Positions 21,460 to 34,234 of a DNA stretch of 64,000 nt are shown piece after piece (position 1 is the stretch's first letter; each line of letters starts with the position of its first letter). The DNA is from Diphasiastrum complanatum (lineage: Eukaryota; Streptophyta; Lycopodiopsida; Lycopodiales; Lycopodiaceae). Below the pieces are notes generated by a model. It did not search any database and had not been told where the DNA came from. It was given only the letters and a program-made list of their open reading frames with translations. The DNA is taken from positions 42,887,863-42,951,862 of the forward strand of contig CM055092.1 of assembly GCA_029204225.1 (NCBI GenBank), given 5' to 3'. The position numbers and the translations under genes are program-made.

Positions 21460-21797
21460 AGGGAATACAAAAAGCTGGAGTCAGATTGGATGGATGCTCA
21501 AGGTCACACTGATTTTGTGAACCTCATGCAAGAGAAGATCAGCCGGGGGCACAAATTCACTTTGTTCCCGAGACCTCACGTGGTGGGTGGGGAAGACTAT
21601 ATCCACGCCCTTGGGTTTGCGTTGCATGCGACGAGTCTTTAGACTCCACCTTTCTTCTCGAATCATTCATGTTTGCCTACAGGCATTCTTACCATCCGTT
21701 ATGTTTTGCTGTGACCATAAGCACCAAAGACTTTTGTGTGAAACCAGGGTGCAACGAGAGGAGGTCAGGGCTTGGGCTCACAAGGGGCTTGGAAAGA
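21460..21797 (+). CDS. two exon-like segments of an unidentified gene
   Basis: A T-rich stretch ending TTTTTATTGCAG precedes an open frame from 21460 (REYKKLESDWMDAQGHTDF, then RGHKFTLFPRPHV). A candidate donor (GTGGGT at 21583) and an acceptor (TTTGCCTACAG, ending 21682) bound a 100-nt intron. The second segment (21683-21797) reads AFLPSVMFCCDHKHQRLL then EEVRAWAHKGLGK and ends at a good donor, GTAAGTTT. Phases agree (0/0). I recognise no family; it could be part of a host gene interrupted by retrotransposons, or a captured gene fragment. The first frame also stays open to a stop at 21642 if the small intron is not real. Confidence 0.35.
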
Positions 21798-22375
21798 GTA
21801 AGTTTTTTTCAGTGCTGATTGCTTTGGTACTCTTGAAGTATTTCAACAACAATATTTATTACTCTAGAGAACCATGGATTTATACTTATAACACGTCCCT
21901 GAGTCTTTTCATGTTTCAGAGTACTAGCTTTGGTTCTCTATTCTTCAATTTGGGTATGATAGACAATTTTTAGTTTTAAACTGATTGGCCCTACTTTAGC
22001 AATAACTGGTTTTAAAAATCTTAACCAATCAATAGAAACTATTGATCTTTATTTACACATCGATCATGTGAGTTCTTGGGTACTATGGCAGAACATATTG
22101 AAAGTACATATTGGGACTTTTGGTTCTTCTCTTATTTTGAGAGCTCAGATCTGACATATTTGGAACTATTTTGTTTCAAATTTGGTAGTATTGTATGTCT
22201 GCAGGAATCCCATTTTGATACTTTTGGCACTGTTTTTTTCAACACTACTGAGTTGAACATGTGTGTTTATTAGCTCACAATTTGTGTGTCTTTTACTCCC
22301 ATGTTTGGGATATACGAAAATTCAATGGAAAGTATTAATTCAGCAATGTTAGTTTGTGTGCAAGTTGTTTGAGAA
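21798..22375. other. T-rich sequence, possibly intronic; no gene recognised
   Basis: Follows the candidate donor at 21798 and is T-rich as plant introns often are. No further exon with matching phase and motifs is evident. Confidence 0.35.
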
Positions 22376-22600
22376 AGAGAAGAGAGAGAGTTTTTGGTGG
22401 AGTTAAAGATAGTCAACATTCCCAATTCTAGGAAGGAGTGTAGCCCTTGTTTTTTCCCTATTGAAGGCATGGTATCATAAACGGTTCTCTGTCGGACTTG
22501 AAACGTCCACAAGGAAGGCCATGCTGATGGGAGGGGGCATTGTGGTGACATTATGGAATAGGATATAACCATATGGTTCGGGAATTTTGACTGACACCCT
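22376..22600 (+). repeat. GA-headed dispersed repeat, copy 1 (short)
   Basis: After AGAAGAGAGAGAG comes a body with CCCAATTCTAGGAAGG, GTGTAGCCCTTGTTTT, GTGGTGACATT and GGATATAACCATATGGTTCGGGAA. The same words in the same order follow the GA tract at 39453 and, on the minus strand, the CT tract at 26276-26364. Here the GA run is only ~15 bp. Confidence 0.8.
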
Positions 22601-23314
22601 TCATGCTTTCTTTCTATCTCTTTCATTCTTGGTAAGTTCTTGGTACTTTTGGTTCTCCTAGAGTACGGGCCATGTAATTAAAATAATATTAAGAGGCCAA
22701 AGTTTATGCCTAAGTTTCTAAGTTTTGTGAAATAGTAAAAAGTCAAACGGTGGTAGATGGGGTGTGTTTCTTTCCACACCATAGATTAGTTTGTGCTTCT
22801 TGTGAAGGGTGTAGATTTCAATCCCACCTTGCAAGTAGCCAATAGGAAGCAAGGGGTAAGGGCCACCCCAAAGATAAAAAAACACCATTTGTAACCATTT
22901 TACATGCTAATAGAGAGGAGGAGACTCTACTATGTTGTGAGCTCAAGCATTTTCAAGTGCTAATCCATCTTGCTTATGCTTATTGTTGTGTTTTGCTATT
23001 TGTTTCTAGTTTCTATTGTTTGTGTTTATAGCTAGTTGTGGTTTCTCCATAAGTGTGACATTGAGCATTTGAGCTAACCTCCATCTCAACTCTTTGTCTC
23101 TCTCTCTCTCTCTTTTCACCCTCAATCATGATGAATGTTTGTGTTTAGAGTTAGTGGAGCTAGAGTTAGGGTTGGATAGTGTTAAAGTAGAGTTAGTAAG
23201 CATCTAAACTAGCAACTAAGTATAGTTAGGAACGTATCTTGTGTTCTAACTTGACAGGCCGAGGGCTGCTCACTGATTATTCTACACACCCTATAGTGGT
23301 GTCGTTGTCGGGGA
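22601..23314 (+). mobile_element. LTR-like segment ending at a decayed tRNA-Asp PBS
   Basis: TGGTGTCGTTGTCGGGGA at 23297-23314 differs from the tRNA-Asp PBS TGGCGCCGTTGCCGGGGA only by three C-to-T changes, so the sequence to the left should be the end of a gypsy-type 5' LTR. The LTR start is not identifiable; a short CT run sits at 23097-23112. Confidence 0.5.
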
Positions 23315-24330
23315 TAGGCTATCACTAACTAGCTATAGTTGTTCTTTTAGTTGTTTTTGCTTTTTAGTGTGTTTTAGGTGGATTTTGGGGTAGAGTTAGC
23401 TTGTTTTGTTTTCTTTTTGGTGATTGGACTATTGAGAGCTAGCGGAGGAGGTGTGGAAGGGTAGTGGAGACGCAAAACAGCCTCTAAGGGCTCTACATCC
23501 CATCACAATCTTTGAAAACCATCAAAAAACGTTCAAATCTATTTTTGGAGGAAAAAAAATGGCCAAAAACCACTCCAGACCTTATTTCTCAAAAACCACC
23601 AGAAACTAATTTTTGCATGACTGGCAGTAGCTCCAAGGTATTGTCCTAGACCTGCATAGAAGCATGTGAAGGTTACTTCCCAACAGATTTTGAAAAATCA
23701 AAGAAAAACTCATAAAAATTCAAAAATCCCTTGTAAAAATAAAAAAAATTTCAAAACTAAAAATTAACTTTCACACAGGCTACTGAAGCTCTATTTCAAT
23801 GAGATAGTGACATAGTAAATCCTGCGAGAGTTAAATTGATGTTTAAAGCCCTATACAAAGGTTCCCAAGATCAAAAAGATAGGAAAAACAGGCTAAAACC
23901 TCGCAGACATCCAAATTTCTAGTTTCAGTATGAAGTAACCTTCGTACAGAATTCTGAAGTTCCATCTCATTGAGAAAGGACACAGAAAAGGCTGCAAGAG
24001 TTAGTTTGATTCTAGTGAGCTGAAAAGTGGATTTAAATGCTTAAAAATCATGAAAATCATCATATCTAAAAAATCCACTTAGGAGTAACCTTTGCAGACC
24101 ATCCCATTGTCTTTAGAATGTTGTTTTCCATTAGTGATGAAGTTTGCGAGAGTTAGTTTCAAGTATTGATTGATCTGTAAGCAAAAAAGTGCCTTTTAAC
24201 CCTCGCTCCCATCATTCTCACCTCCTTTCACGCAAAATTTACCTTTTCCAGTTTTTTTTAAGCCTTTTTGTTGGAGGGTTTGCTGATTTCAAGGAAGCCC
24301 TAACCCTAGTTAATAAGTGAGAGAGATTTG
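23315..24330 (+). other. non-coding leader with degenerate ~160-bp repeats
   Basis: Four loosely similar blocks (starting about 23617, 23770, 23935, 24085) each contain a AACYTT(C/T)(G/A)-type word, a TCTNATTGAG-like word and TGCGAGAGTTAGTTT or a variant. No coding frame. Such repeated leaders fit the gypsy element whose PBS lies just upstream. Confidence 0.45.
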
Positions 24331-25604
24331 GCACCTTGCATGTGTAAGTCCAACCCGATGATCACATAGAGATTTGATTGATTAGAAAGTCAATAAAAGT
24401 ACTTTAGGCCTTTTTGTGGGACTTTTAATGTTGCAGGGCCTAAAAGTCAAGTTAGTGAATAAAATAGGGGTTCCCACCAAAATTCATTTTCAAATTGGGT
24501 CCTCCAATTAATGAATGGGTTCTTTCCACTTTTTGAGTACTTAGGTTAAGATTAGACAATAGGAATTGGTACGCCCATCTCCTCAATTCACTATAAAAGT
24601 AGCAATTTTGAATCATTGTACATGTTTTCTTTTCATTTCAATACAAGAAGGTTGGCCCTCTTATGGAATGGATGTGAAATGTCCTTGCTCTATATCTCTT
24701 TTCCTCCATCTCTCATGCTTTTTTTGTATTTGCTAATTGTTGGATTTGGTTCTTATTGGGATTGCCATTTCTTATGTTTTTGTGAGAGAGAAAGAGAGAG
24801 AGAGAAGAGTAAGCTTCTATCTTTGTGGATTTAAGGTTAATGGTTGTAGTGTTAATTGGTAGTGTTAATGGATCTTAGTGTTAATTGTGGATCATCTATG
24901 CATGCTAGATTTTGATTTATGCTATTGCTCTCATGGGATCAAACCTCAACGTGACATCTAACCTCGTTTCCTTGATGCTTGTGTGCTTGGATCTTGGGTT
25001 GAGGCTAGGGTAGAAAATAGCCCCACAACAATTTTGGCACCGTTGCCGAGGAGCTATGCCAATTTTTCAGATTGCAGCATAGTTTGATGAATGTTAGCTT
25101 GCATTAGGCATCTTGTTTTGGCATAAGTAGGGTTAAAATTGCATTTTAGGATTAGATTGAGAGTGATTTTACTTGATTTGAGTGGATCTTCTTGTTTGAA
25201 ATCTAATCTGATTGTTGAGCAGGGGAATGTACTTTGATCACCATTCTTAAGATCCATTTGGATCTAAGAAATCAAAGAAAACAACACGGTCATTTCTGCC
25301 AGATTTGAGCAAAAAGGAGGCAAAATTGTCATCAAACTTGATAACTTTTTACTCTTTTATTAAAAACCTTCACCGAATTGCAGATAGCTTCAGTTTCACT
25401 CACAGAACCTTCAAATTGAAGCGCAAAGATTAATTCCCAGTAGATTTGCAAAAACATCAGAAAACCATCAGAAAACACAAAAAATCACCAAAATTTAAAA
25501 AAATACAAAAAAAAGAACCTTCTCTCGATTCACTGTGCATAGGTGTGATTCAGATCTATCTACTGCTAGGTCAACGAAGAATAATACCAAAAATAGAAGG
25601 CCAA
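24331..25604 (+). mobile_element. 5' end of a gypsy element (LTR, tRNA-Asp PBS, leader)
   Basis: Parallels 54338-55610: GCACCTTGCATGTGTAAGTCC at the start, TATA box CTATAAAAG at 24591, LTR end CCCCACAACA at 25030 and PBS TGGCACCGTTGCCGAGGA (25035-25052). The leader has TCAGATCTA and ATAATACCAAAAATAGA. It is cut at about 25604 by a minus-strand GA-headed repeat; no gag or pol remains. Confidence 0.8.
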
Positions 25605-26368
<764 letters not shown>

Positions 26369-26686
26369 TTTCTTCTCTCATTCTCTATCTCTAGATATAT
26401 ACTCTATAAAACATTGTATACAAGCATTGCTCTATAGTTTGTCCTCTCGACATTTCTGAAAAAAGATAAACCTTAGAAGGAGTCGCCTCAGTGGTGGCTC
26501 TTGTTGTGGCGGTGATGCCGATGATGTTATCCCTCATGTGGCCGGCACGTCCCTTTACCATGCCTCGTCGCAGGGATTTCCCTAACTCAGGAAGCATCGT
26601 GCATCGCAGGTGATACTACGAGTCTTGCATTTGTCACTCTTAAGTATCTAGGCACCCCCATACTCATCCCTCATATTTTTTCATCT

Positions 26687-27888
26687 TTGACACCCATAGC
26701 CCAAGACCTAGTTTCTCCTATGGGAACTCCATTGCATTGTGATCCCTCTTGCCAGGGTACTCCACCCATATTTTTTCCCATTCAGACCCTTGTTGGTTAT
26801 ACTCCCATTCAAACTCCTCCCCGACCTTCTCGCCTTCATACTCGTCTTCAAACTTCTCCTATTGCAAGCACTTTTACTTCCCCTTGTCCCAACGCCACTC
26901 CTCTTGACAGTCCCCCTCTCCATCAACTGACGTCTTGTTGTCTTATGACATAGATGTGGAGAAGCACATAGTGGAGGATGACCGCGATGGTCGTGTCATC
27001 ACCCACATGAGGAAACTCACGCATGTGGTCTTCAACAGGGACATTTTCAAGGACTGGCACAGACAAAATGATGATAAGAATTATGTCGTTGACCAGTTGT
27101 ATAGAGAGTTTCCAATCCCCTCCTCTTATTTGGAATTTGATCGAACCTAGATGGTGCGTTGCATGAGAGGCAGGATCAGAGATCCGATATGCGATGAAAG
27201 CTGGCAAATCTAGGCCATACTACGTGCACAAGGAGCATATGCGAAGAAATTTTTTGAGAAAATCTAGATCGCTTCAAATAACAATGAGAGGTAGCTAAGA
27301 TTGGAGACTATAGGGCCTTCTCACCTTGGCAGTGGTGGCCAAGGTTCTTTTCATGCACATTTCGTAAGTCTCCCCATCCATATGTTGAATTTGACATTAT
27401 CGAAATTCAAATTTTATTTTGCTAAACTTCTTGCAGTACCCCAGATTATTTGTGTATTTGTTAAAATTATAATCACAATTTTGTCGGTTCATGCAAAAAA
27501 TTGTTGTAAAGCAATCTCTCACGAAAGAGGAGTATAAGTATGCATATTCCAACAACATGCAGTCATTACTCAAATCATTGGAGAGACAAGGAGTAAAAAT
27601 TTATTGAGATGGATATTCTGAGGTATATATGACTTCAAAATATATTTTAACTTAAATAAATTCACATGGTCTGACTTTCACTCTTATCAAAATTCTCAAA
27701 TAACTGAATATATTTTAACTTTACTACATTCATGTGGTTTGACTTTCACTCTCATCAAATTTCTCAAATAATTGACTCATCTTCATTGGATGCAGGTATC
27801 GCAATCCCAATCCCATGCATCGTAGTCACATGAGTCTGATCGTGATGTCGATGGCCAAGACGAGGACTATTTAGCTGGATCTAATTAG
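26687..27888 (+). pseudogene. intron-containing CACTA (En/Spm)-type transposase-like gene, broken
   Basis: A Pro/Ser/Thr-rich segment (26687-26930) is followed in another frame by a single reading frame from 26935 to 27888: VITHMRKLTHVVFNRDIF, NYVVDQLYREFPIP, AYAKKFFEKI, SGGQGSFHAHF. A donor TTC|GTAAGT (intron 27364-27795, 432 nt) and acceptor TTGGATGCAG join in phase 0 to VSQSQSHAS...DGQDEDYLAGSN and a stop at 27886. Five in-frame TAG codons interrupt it. The layout (Pro-rich N-terminus, DW-like block, N..R.L..., G..SF) resembles the plant Transposase_24/Ptta family, and a CACTA terminus lies 0.67 kb downstream. Family call is inference. Confidence 0.4.
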
Positions 27889-28199
27889 GTGTTTAAATAT
27901 TGTAGAATGCATGTATGTAAAAGTCAGTTTGTAATATATCTCTATACTCGGAACATTTATGAATGAATATATATTGGTTTAAGTTAAGTCTTCTTCATCA
28001 ATTCTTGACTGCGTAAAATGTGACTCAAATATTTGCAAATTTTTTTAATTAACAATTACCATCTTCATAAGAAGTGGCGCAAAAGACTCCTGGGGTTAGA
28101 TGGAGTCCATTTTTAGGGCAGAATGGAACCAGTACACTGGCCCCATTCTTTTCTAATTTTTTTTTCTTAAAATTTTCAGCCCTCAGAATAATCCTTGGA

Positions 28200-28557
28200 C
28201 AAACGATCTTTTTTGAGAGGGTTATACCGAGGACCCTCAAAATGCCCCTCGAAATCGGTATATTATCAGCATTCTTGCCATAGGGTTATACCAAGGTCCC
28301 TCGAAATGTCCCTTGGAACAAACAGTCTTGTTGAGGGATATACCAAGGTCTCTCGATATATCCCTCGGCAAACACATTCTCTAAACAATGCCAGAATGGG
28401 ATGTTGATACCTTGGGACCCCATGTAATTAACGAGGTTATGCTACCGAGGTATAAATCGATGTGTATACCGAGGTTTGCAGGACTTTTTTTTTATAAAAA
28501 AATTCTTCTGGAAAAGCCTTGGTAATAGAGTCAAAAAACCTCCAGAATGTTGTAGTG
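28200..28557 (+). mobile_element. CACTA transposon right terminus with subterminal repeats
   Basis: Ends ...CCTCCAGAATGTTGTAGTG at 28557; the reverse complement begins CACTACAACATTCTGG, the hallmark of CACTA ends. Inside lie at least five direct words TACC(G/A)AGG(T/A) (about 28226, 28288, 28347, 28449, 28476), like transposase-binding subterminal repeats. The next three bases are TAT, a possible target duplication. The left terminus is not found; it is probably lost at the GA-headed repeat. Confidence 0.65.
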
Positions 28558-28560
28558 TAT

Positions 28561-31049
28561 GTTCTAATTTACCCAAGAAATGTTCTAGCATCCTCTTCAA
28601 ACACAGATATATAGTGGTAGATCTTAATATTTTTCTCTAAGTTGGGTAGGGACTTTGGCTTTACACGATGCTCAAATTCTACTTTTTGATACAAAAAGAG
28701 TTAGTTGGGAATATGTTCTTCATAGATGTCTCATATCATCATATATCTTCATAATCCCATCAATCAATCTTGCAAGATTTTATACATGGCTAGATATATC
28801 CCTAGAATCATATTTCATTGTCCGTTTGCTTGTAATTCAAGTTTATGCATTAAGGGCTCCTCTTACAATCTCATGAGAGTGAATATGTGGGGAACTCTTA
28901 CTCTTGTTAATGCCCTAGTCTCATGCAAAATCATCCTCACAACAAGATGTGTTGGTGGGGTTTCACATGAAATAATATCATGTCGTACATTCTCTTACAC
29001 ACATAGTTTCCTCTCCTTATCTCATGAAATCTTGCTTGATCTCATATTAGGCGGTAGGGCCGGTTTGACAATTTCCTTTGACAAAGCACCTCCTTTCCTA
29101 GAAATTGATCTCTTACAACATCATTTGTCTATTAGAAGTACATGCATAAGTCTCTTACTCTTCTAAAGAAGAATCATGATGCAAACATCTCGGATTTTAC
29201 CATAATCAAGTCTAGATAGAATGCAAGGCTCTAGGGATCTTAGAGTCTCTCCTAATGATTAGGGTATACAAATGTGATTTCCACAATGGGCATTAATCAC
29301 AGCTTGTGAATCTCTCTTTTGATCACAATTTCTAGCATGGTATCAAATCTTGAGTTTTAAATTTGCACATTATTATAGTTTTGTTCCAATCTAGTTACAC
29401 TTTTATCTTTTTAAGTTATTAGCATAGAATCATCATCTTCACATTTAAGACTCACCAAAAGATTTGATAGGAAAGATTTCCACATGTGAAAATTTAGAAT
29501 TAAGATGATACTCCCTAGGGCTAAAAGCATGGTTTGGTGGTACAACATGGACTGTCAAGGACACTACCTTTTTTGGGTAAAAATACACTAGCTTTTTATT
29601 GGAGGAGAGAGAGTAGACCCACCACTTAACCCCCAATACTCCAAGAGGGTAGGCCATCACTACTAGCGATGCCTTCATTGCATTAACTCGTGGGTAGCCT
29701 CTATGAAGCTTCCTCCCAAATTTCCAAAAAGTGAAATGTACTACCAAAAGGTACAATAAAAAATGTGTTCCTTTTTTGTACCACCCTAGAGAAAGATTTT
29801 TGGAATGATGCACTGAGACAAAGCATTGAGACATTTGCAATGTCTCAATGGAAGCAAAGAGACTATAAAGGTCTTGCTTTAGGAGGCATGTGATAGTTTA
29901 ACTAGTATGTAAGGAATCAAATTTTTGTTGTTTGGTAGACAAGGACAAAAGTACTAAACTGCAAGTTTTTTAGGATATAATTTGTCATCAAGTGATTTGC
30001 TAGGTGTTAGAAATAGTTTGAACTCTAGTAAATGCTACTCCAATAGTATCAAGCTCATATCAAATTTGGTCTAGGCACATCTTGGAACAAGTGTAATTAT
30101 CAAAGTATGTGAACAATCTAGAGAGGGAGAACATATCAAAAGAGGGGTCTCCTTATTTCCAAAATTTTATCATTCCATGTTTTAAATGTAACCAGGTTTT
30201 TGTAAAGTGTAGAATATGGCCAGTAGGGTAAACCATGCAGAAGATTTGTGACAAATTTGTTAGTCAACCTGAGCATGGAACATGTAAAAACTCCGAGAGA
30301 TCAATTTTGTCTACAATGCACCTTCTATCGATATTTTTGTTGTTTCTATCGATATTGCGTCTACAATACCCATATTTTTGTTGTTTCGTTTGGATCGTAC
30401 ATAATGTGTTGCTCCTCTTGCTTCAACGAGCTGAGCCTCCTTCTACTATCTTCCAACACAAGGCTCATCAAACCTACGGAATGCATTTGGTTGTGTGCTA
30501 CACCACGTAAAAAATCGCACACATAATTCAATTGCATTGTATTTTGGATGAACCATGCATTGTATTTGTAGACAACCATGCAGAACATCATTTGAAATTT
30601 TGAAGCAAGAAGAATACTAATGTGTAAGTTGAAGTCAAATTAAAATAGCTTGTTTCTTTCATGCCACGCTTCAACTAAATTCAAAAAAAAATTCGTCCTC
30701 AGAACTGGAAAATGCGGACAAAACTAATGGAGACTTGGCCTCAGAATTGAAGACATAGCTCAAGAGTGAAATTGTGCAACTGGAAACAGAAAGTTCTTCT
30801 TGAGATACAGGCGTCTCATATGATGAGATGGATATAGACATAGTGACAACAAGCTACACAAAGAGCAAGGAAAAAAACAAACCAAGATCATTAAAATGAA
30901 AATTCCAAGGCCCTTTATGCACTAAATTGCGGACCCCAAAAGACATTAAAATCAGTTAATGGATTTGAAATTTTTATAAATCCAGTCCTGCAAGATTTGT
31001 AGTCCACCACTATGTAAGGTTTCTCACATCCCATTTTCTCCCACTCGAC
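28561..31049. other. 2.5 kb with no recognised gene
   Basis: AT-rich sequence. Open frames at 28726-29166 (plus) and 29445-29840 (minus) have hydrophobic or mixed composition without motifs. A word TCTATCGATATTTTTGTTGTTT is partly duplicated near 30325-30380. No PBS, polypurine tract or splice-bounded exon stands out. Confidence 0.4.
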
Positions 31050-31057
31050 GTAGGGAG

Positions 31058-32072
31058 TGTTGGATTTATGTCCTCTACTCTCCTAAATCCCATTTTAATC
31101 TGCCTCCATTCGTGCTGCATTTTTACTCACATTGTCGCACAGTCTGCGTAAATACAAGTAAATTCTCACAGGCGAAGAAAAGGCGAAAAGAACGTGACAC
31201 TATGTTTTTACACGCGTTTTGTGACAGGCGAAAAAGGCGACACTGCCTTACAAAATGCCGAAGGTGCCCTAGGAAAAGAGAAGGCACCCTGTAAATCAAA
31301 TCCTAAGGCATTTCGTCAGAGTGACGCATTTTTTGCATCTTCACCAACGTTCATTTCAGCGAAGGCTGACGCATGGCCCTTATCACGCTCATCCCATACA
31401 TCTGTGCTAACGAATTTGACAATGATAGCAGCCACCCACGATTTCCTACAGACATTTTCACGAAAGCATTAAGTGTTAATGCACATAACAAATTTTGTGC
31501 ATTGCTTAGTCTGAAGATCAAGGCATTCATGGATCCAGATTAAGGGGGGGTGTTGGATTTATGTCCTCTACTCTCCTAAATCCCATTTTAATCTGCCTCC
31601 ATTTGTGCTGCATTTTTACTCGCGTTGTTGCACAGTCTGCCTAAATACAAGTAAATTCTCACAGACGAAGAAAAGGCAAAAAGAACGTGACACTGTGTTT
31701 TTACACACGTTTTGTGATAGGCGAAAAAGGTGACACTGCCTTATAAAATGCCGAAGGTGCTCTAGGAAAAGCGAAGGCACCCTGTAAATCAAATCCTAAG
31801 GCATTTTGTGAAAGTGACGCATTTTTCGCATCTTCACCAAAGTTCATTTCAGCAAAGGCTGACGTCACGGCCCTTTTCACGCTCATCCCATACAACTGTG
31901 CTAACGAATTTGACGATGACAATAGCCACCCACGATCTCCTACAGACAACACATCCACTTTGTACTTTTTTCATCTGCACACCTGTAACATTGTGTATAT
32001 ATATTGAATACCATTTGTATATTCATAACCGATGAATGAAGTGTGTGTAAAATAGAGCATGTATCAGAAACC
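31058..32072 (+). mobile_element. tandem copia LTRs separated by an RNase H remnant, with a following PBS
   Basis: LTR 1 (31058 to about 31450) and LTR 2 (31551-32059) share TGTTGGATTTATGTCC and most of their length. Between them 31451-31543 encodes DIFTKALSVNAH...MDPD and a stop, the end of copia RNase H, followed by a polypurine tract (31541-31550). LTR 1 is itself preceded by GTAGGGAG. LTR 2 has a TATATATATTG run near 31994 and is followed by TGTATCAGAAACC (32060-32072), close to the tRNA-iMet PBS. This fits a chain of elements sharing LTRs after recombination and internal deletion. Confidence 0.8.
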
Positions 32073-32279
32073 TATCAGAGATAGACGAAGTAGATGCCCT
32101 CGCGCATTGATTCTTTATTGTCAGTAATAGGTTCATTCCTTTTACAAATTGAATTAGCTTTGTAGAGCACGTGGTGTATGCAAGTTCGATATACAGTATT
32201 GGCCTCTCATATCTTGTGACTTTCTCAGAAAAAAAAATATGAAATAGCCTTTTTCAATTGTGATACTGGATTTTACAAA

Positions 32280-32440
32280 CTCTGTTAATTTGCCATGTGA
32301 TACCTGAAATCGATATGCGGTATCATTTTGCGGTATGAACATGAAAAATGATACAAGAGATCGATACCCGATATCGATCTGTGGTATCATTTGTCAACTT
32401 CATATTGGAAAATGATACTGCGTATCGATTTCCCGTATGA
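32280..32440. repeat. GATACC/ATCGAT inverted minisatellite
   Basis: About 60-bp units with words (A/T)GATACC..(A/T)ATCGAT.TG(C/T)GGTATCATTT repeat two to three times; each unit is partly self-complementary. A related word (ATGATACCGCATGTCGACACCCAGTATC) occurs alone at 39317. Confidence 0.6.
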
Positions 32441-33570
32441 ATAAGTTAAATTTTAGGGAAAAAGTAACTACTTTTCGTATTTTTTAAATAGAAATTTTCA
32501 CAATTTTCAATGTACTTTTTAAATATTTTTTGCAAAAATATTAAAAAATGGTTAGTATTTTTGTTGGATTTTTTAAATATTAATCGACAAAAAAAGAGAT
32601 CTTAATGACAATCTGGTAACTTTGTCATGTTTATTCCTTTTGTAACAGCAAATCCACACAAAAGTTGAACTTTAAAGTCTCCGAAGGATTTTTTACTCCC
32701 AAGACGACGAATGCAGCATTGTCTTCCTGGAGGTGATGGTGAATCACCACCAAAAGTTTCTACCATTCGTGATAACCCACCTCGTAAACGGACAACCTTA
32801 GAGAATGTTTCTGAAGAGATATCATTTCATTTGTATGAGTCATATTTGTGGGCTGTTATGGTAAAAGACGACAAACTGTGGTTGGTGATGTCTAAAACAA
32901 AAGGTGCGAGGTATTTGGCGAATCAAAGCTGTTAGGACAAATTCGTGATATTCACTATGACGAGCATGATGATTCCAAGATCTTGTTCAAGACCGAGAAT
33001 AAATCTTCCATCAAAGAGCTTTTTTTTTTTTTTTTGAGTCCTTTTGTAGTGTTAAGAAGTGCACCCCTATTTCGCTTAGCATGGAGATCACTGAGTGTAT
33101 AGGTAATGTTGCAAATCCGATTCACGTTTTTGCCAAGCATTTGACAACTAGCAAATAGGTGTCTGTCTTTGTTGTTGATGTTGCTGCTGAAGGAGAAAGG
33201 TTGAGCCGGCACCACGAATACATAAAAATGTGCCATGTCCTGAAGGAAAGGGTCCGATGCAGGTGGAGGTTGCTGGGTCGAGCCAGAAAACAGATGCATC
33301 GGGAGTTCTTGGGGCAGGACATGGTGTTGGTAAACTAAACTCGTAGCAAAATCTTATACGCAAACAAAATTTTAAAAAAAAAAGATTAGTGAGTCCGAAC
33401 ACCATGGAGCTACACATTAAGCAACCTGAACGGCCTCCTACTGATCCCGTGACCGGTATGAGACCCCTTGAAGTCAGGGAGCCCCATGAGCTTCATGTGC
33501 ACAATCTTAAATCTAAGATGAAGATAAATCCGCTTGCAAATGTGTTGTCTTTTATTCTAATGGTCGATCT
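32441..33570. other. no gene recognised; one coding-like frame
   Basis: An intron-like TTTATTCCTTTTGTAACAG (about 32628-32646) precedes sequence with a 74-codon frame at 32711-32935 (NPPRKRTTLENVSEEISF, WAVMVKDDKLWLVMSK). No family is recognised. A T run sits at 33021-33035 and Gly/Val-rich frames at 33200-33340. Might be a fragment of a host gene or of a gypsy-like element. Confidence 0.35.
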
Positions 33571-34222
33571 TGTGAATAATTTTAGTTCAATTAAGATCCA
33601 AATCCATAAAAACATCTTGGGTTAGAAATAGATCAAATCTACCAATCTTGCCAATGTGGAAAAATCAACATCTACTTAAAGAAAGAGATGAAAACTCACT
33701 AAGAACTTGATCAAACATCAAACACAAGATATGATGAAGTTGCTGCCTATACAAAAATATTAAATTATTGTATTTTACATGTATGGATCCAAGAATAACA
33801 TAAAATAAGCAGTCTACACATAAGATCACAAGTTATCACCAATATAGTGCACAAATGGATAGTGGAACCCAAAGAGAACCATGTATAAGCATGAATGAGA
33901 TAAGAGAGAGAAAATGTCTTCTCTTCCCATGAGTTACATCCTTTTATAACAGGTCCAAACCTAAATTTAAACTTTGGTTTCCCTCCATAATGAAAACCAT
34001 ACTATTTTTTTTTGACTAGATTCAATGTCTCTACTACTCAAATTGAATCTCACCAAAACTTGTGTTCTATAGTTTTTCACACTTACCAAAATTTTTTATT
34101 CAAATGCTTTTAGACTAATAGAACTTTGAAAAGTCAAAATCTAAGTCTAATACGAAAATTGGCCTCAATTGCCAAATATACAAATATGATCAAAATAGCA
34201 AAACTAGTTGAAATCTTTCACA
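33571..34222 (-). mobile_element. 3' LTR of a minus-strand copia element
   Basis: 652 bp, TGTGAATAATTTTAG ... CTTTCACA on plus. It matches 38264-38582. Reading minus, GAAGAGGGAG (34223-34232) is the polypurine tract directly before TGTGAAAG. A TTATAAAAGG TATA-like word occurs at 33949-33958 on minus. Confidence 0.88.
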
Positions 34223-34234
34223 CTCCCTCTTCAA

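Noticed and set aside
29445-29840. 131-codon minus-strand frame
   Set aside because: Hydrophobic and Lys-rich without motifs; no initiation or splice context, no neighbour to support it.
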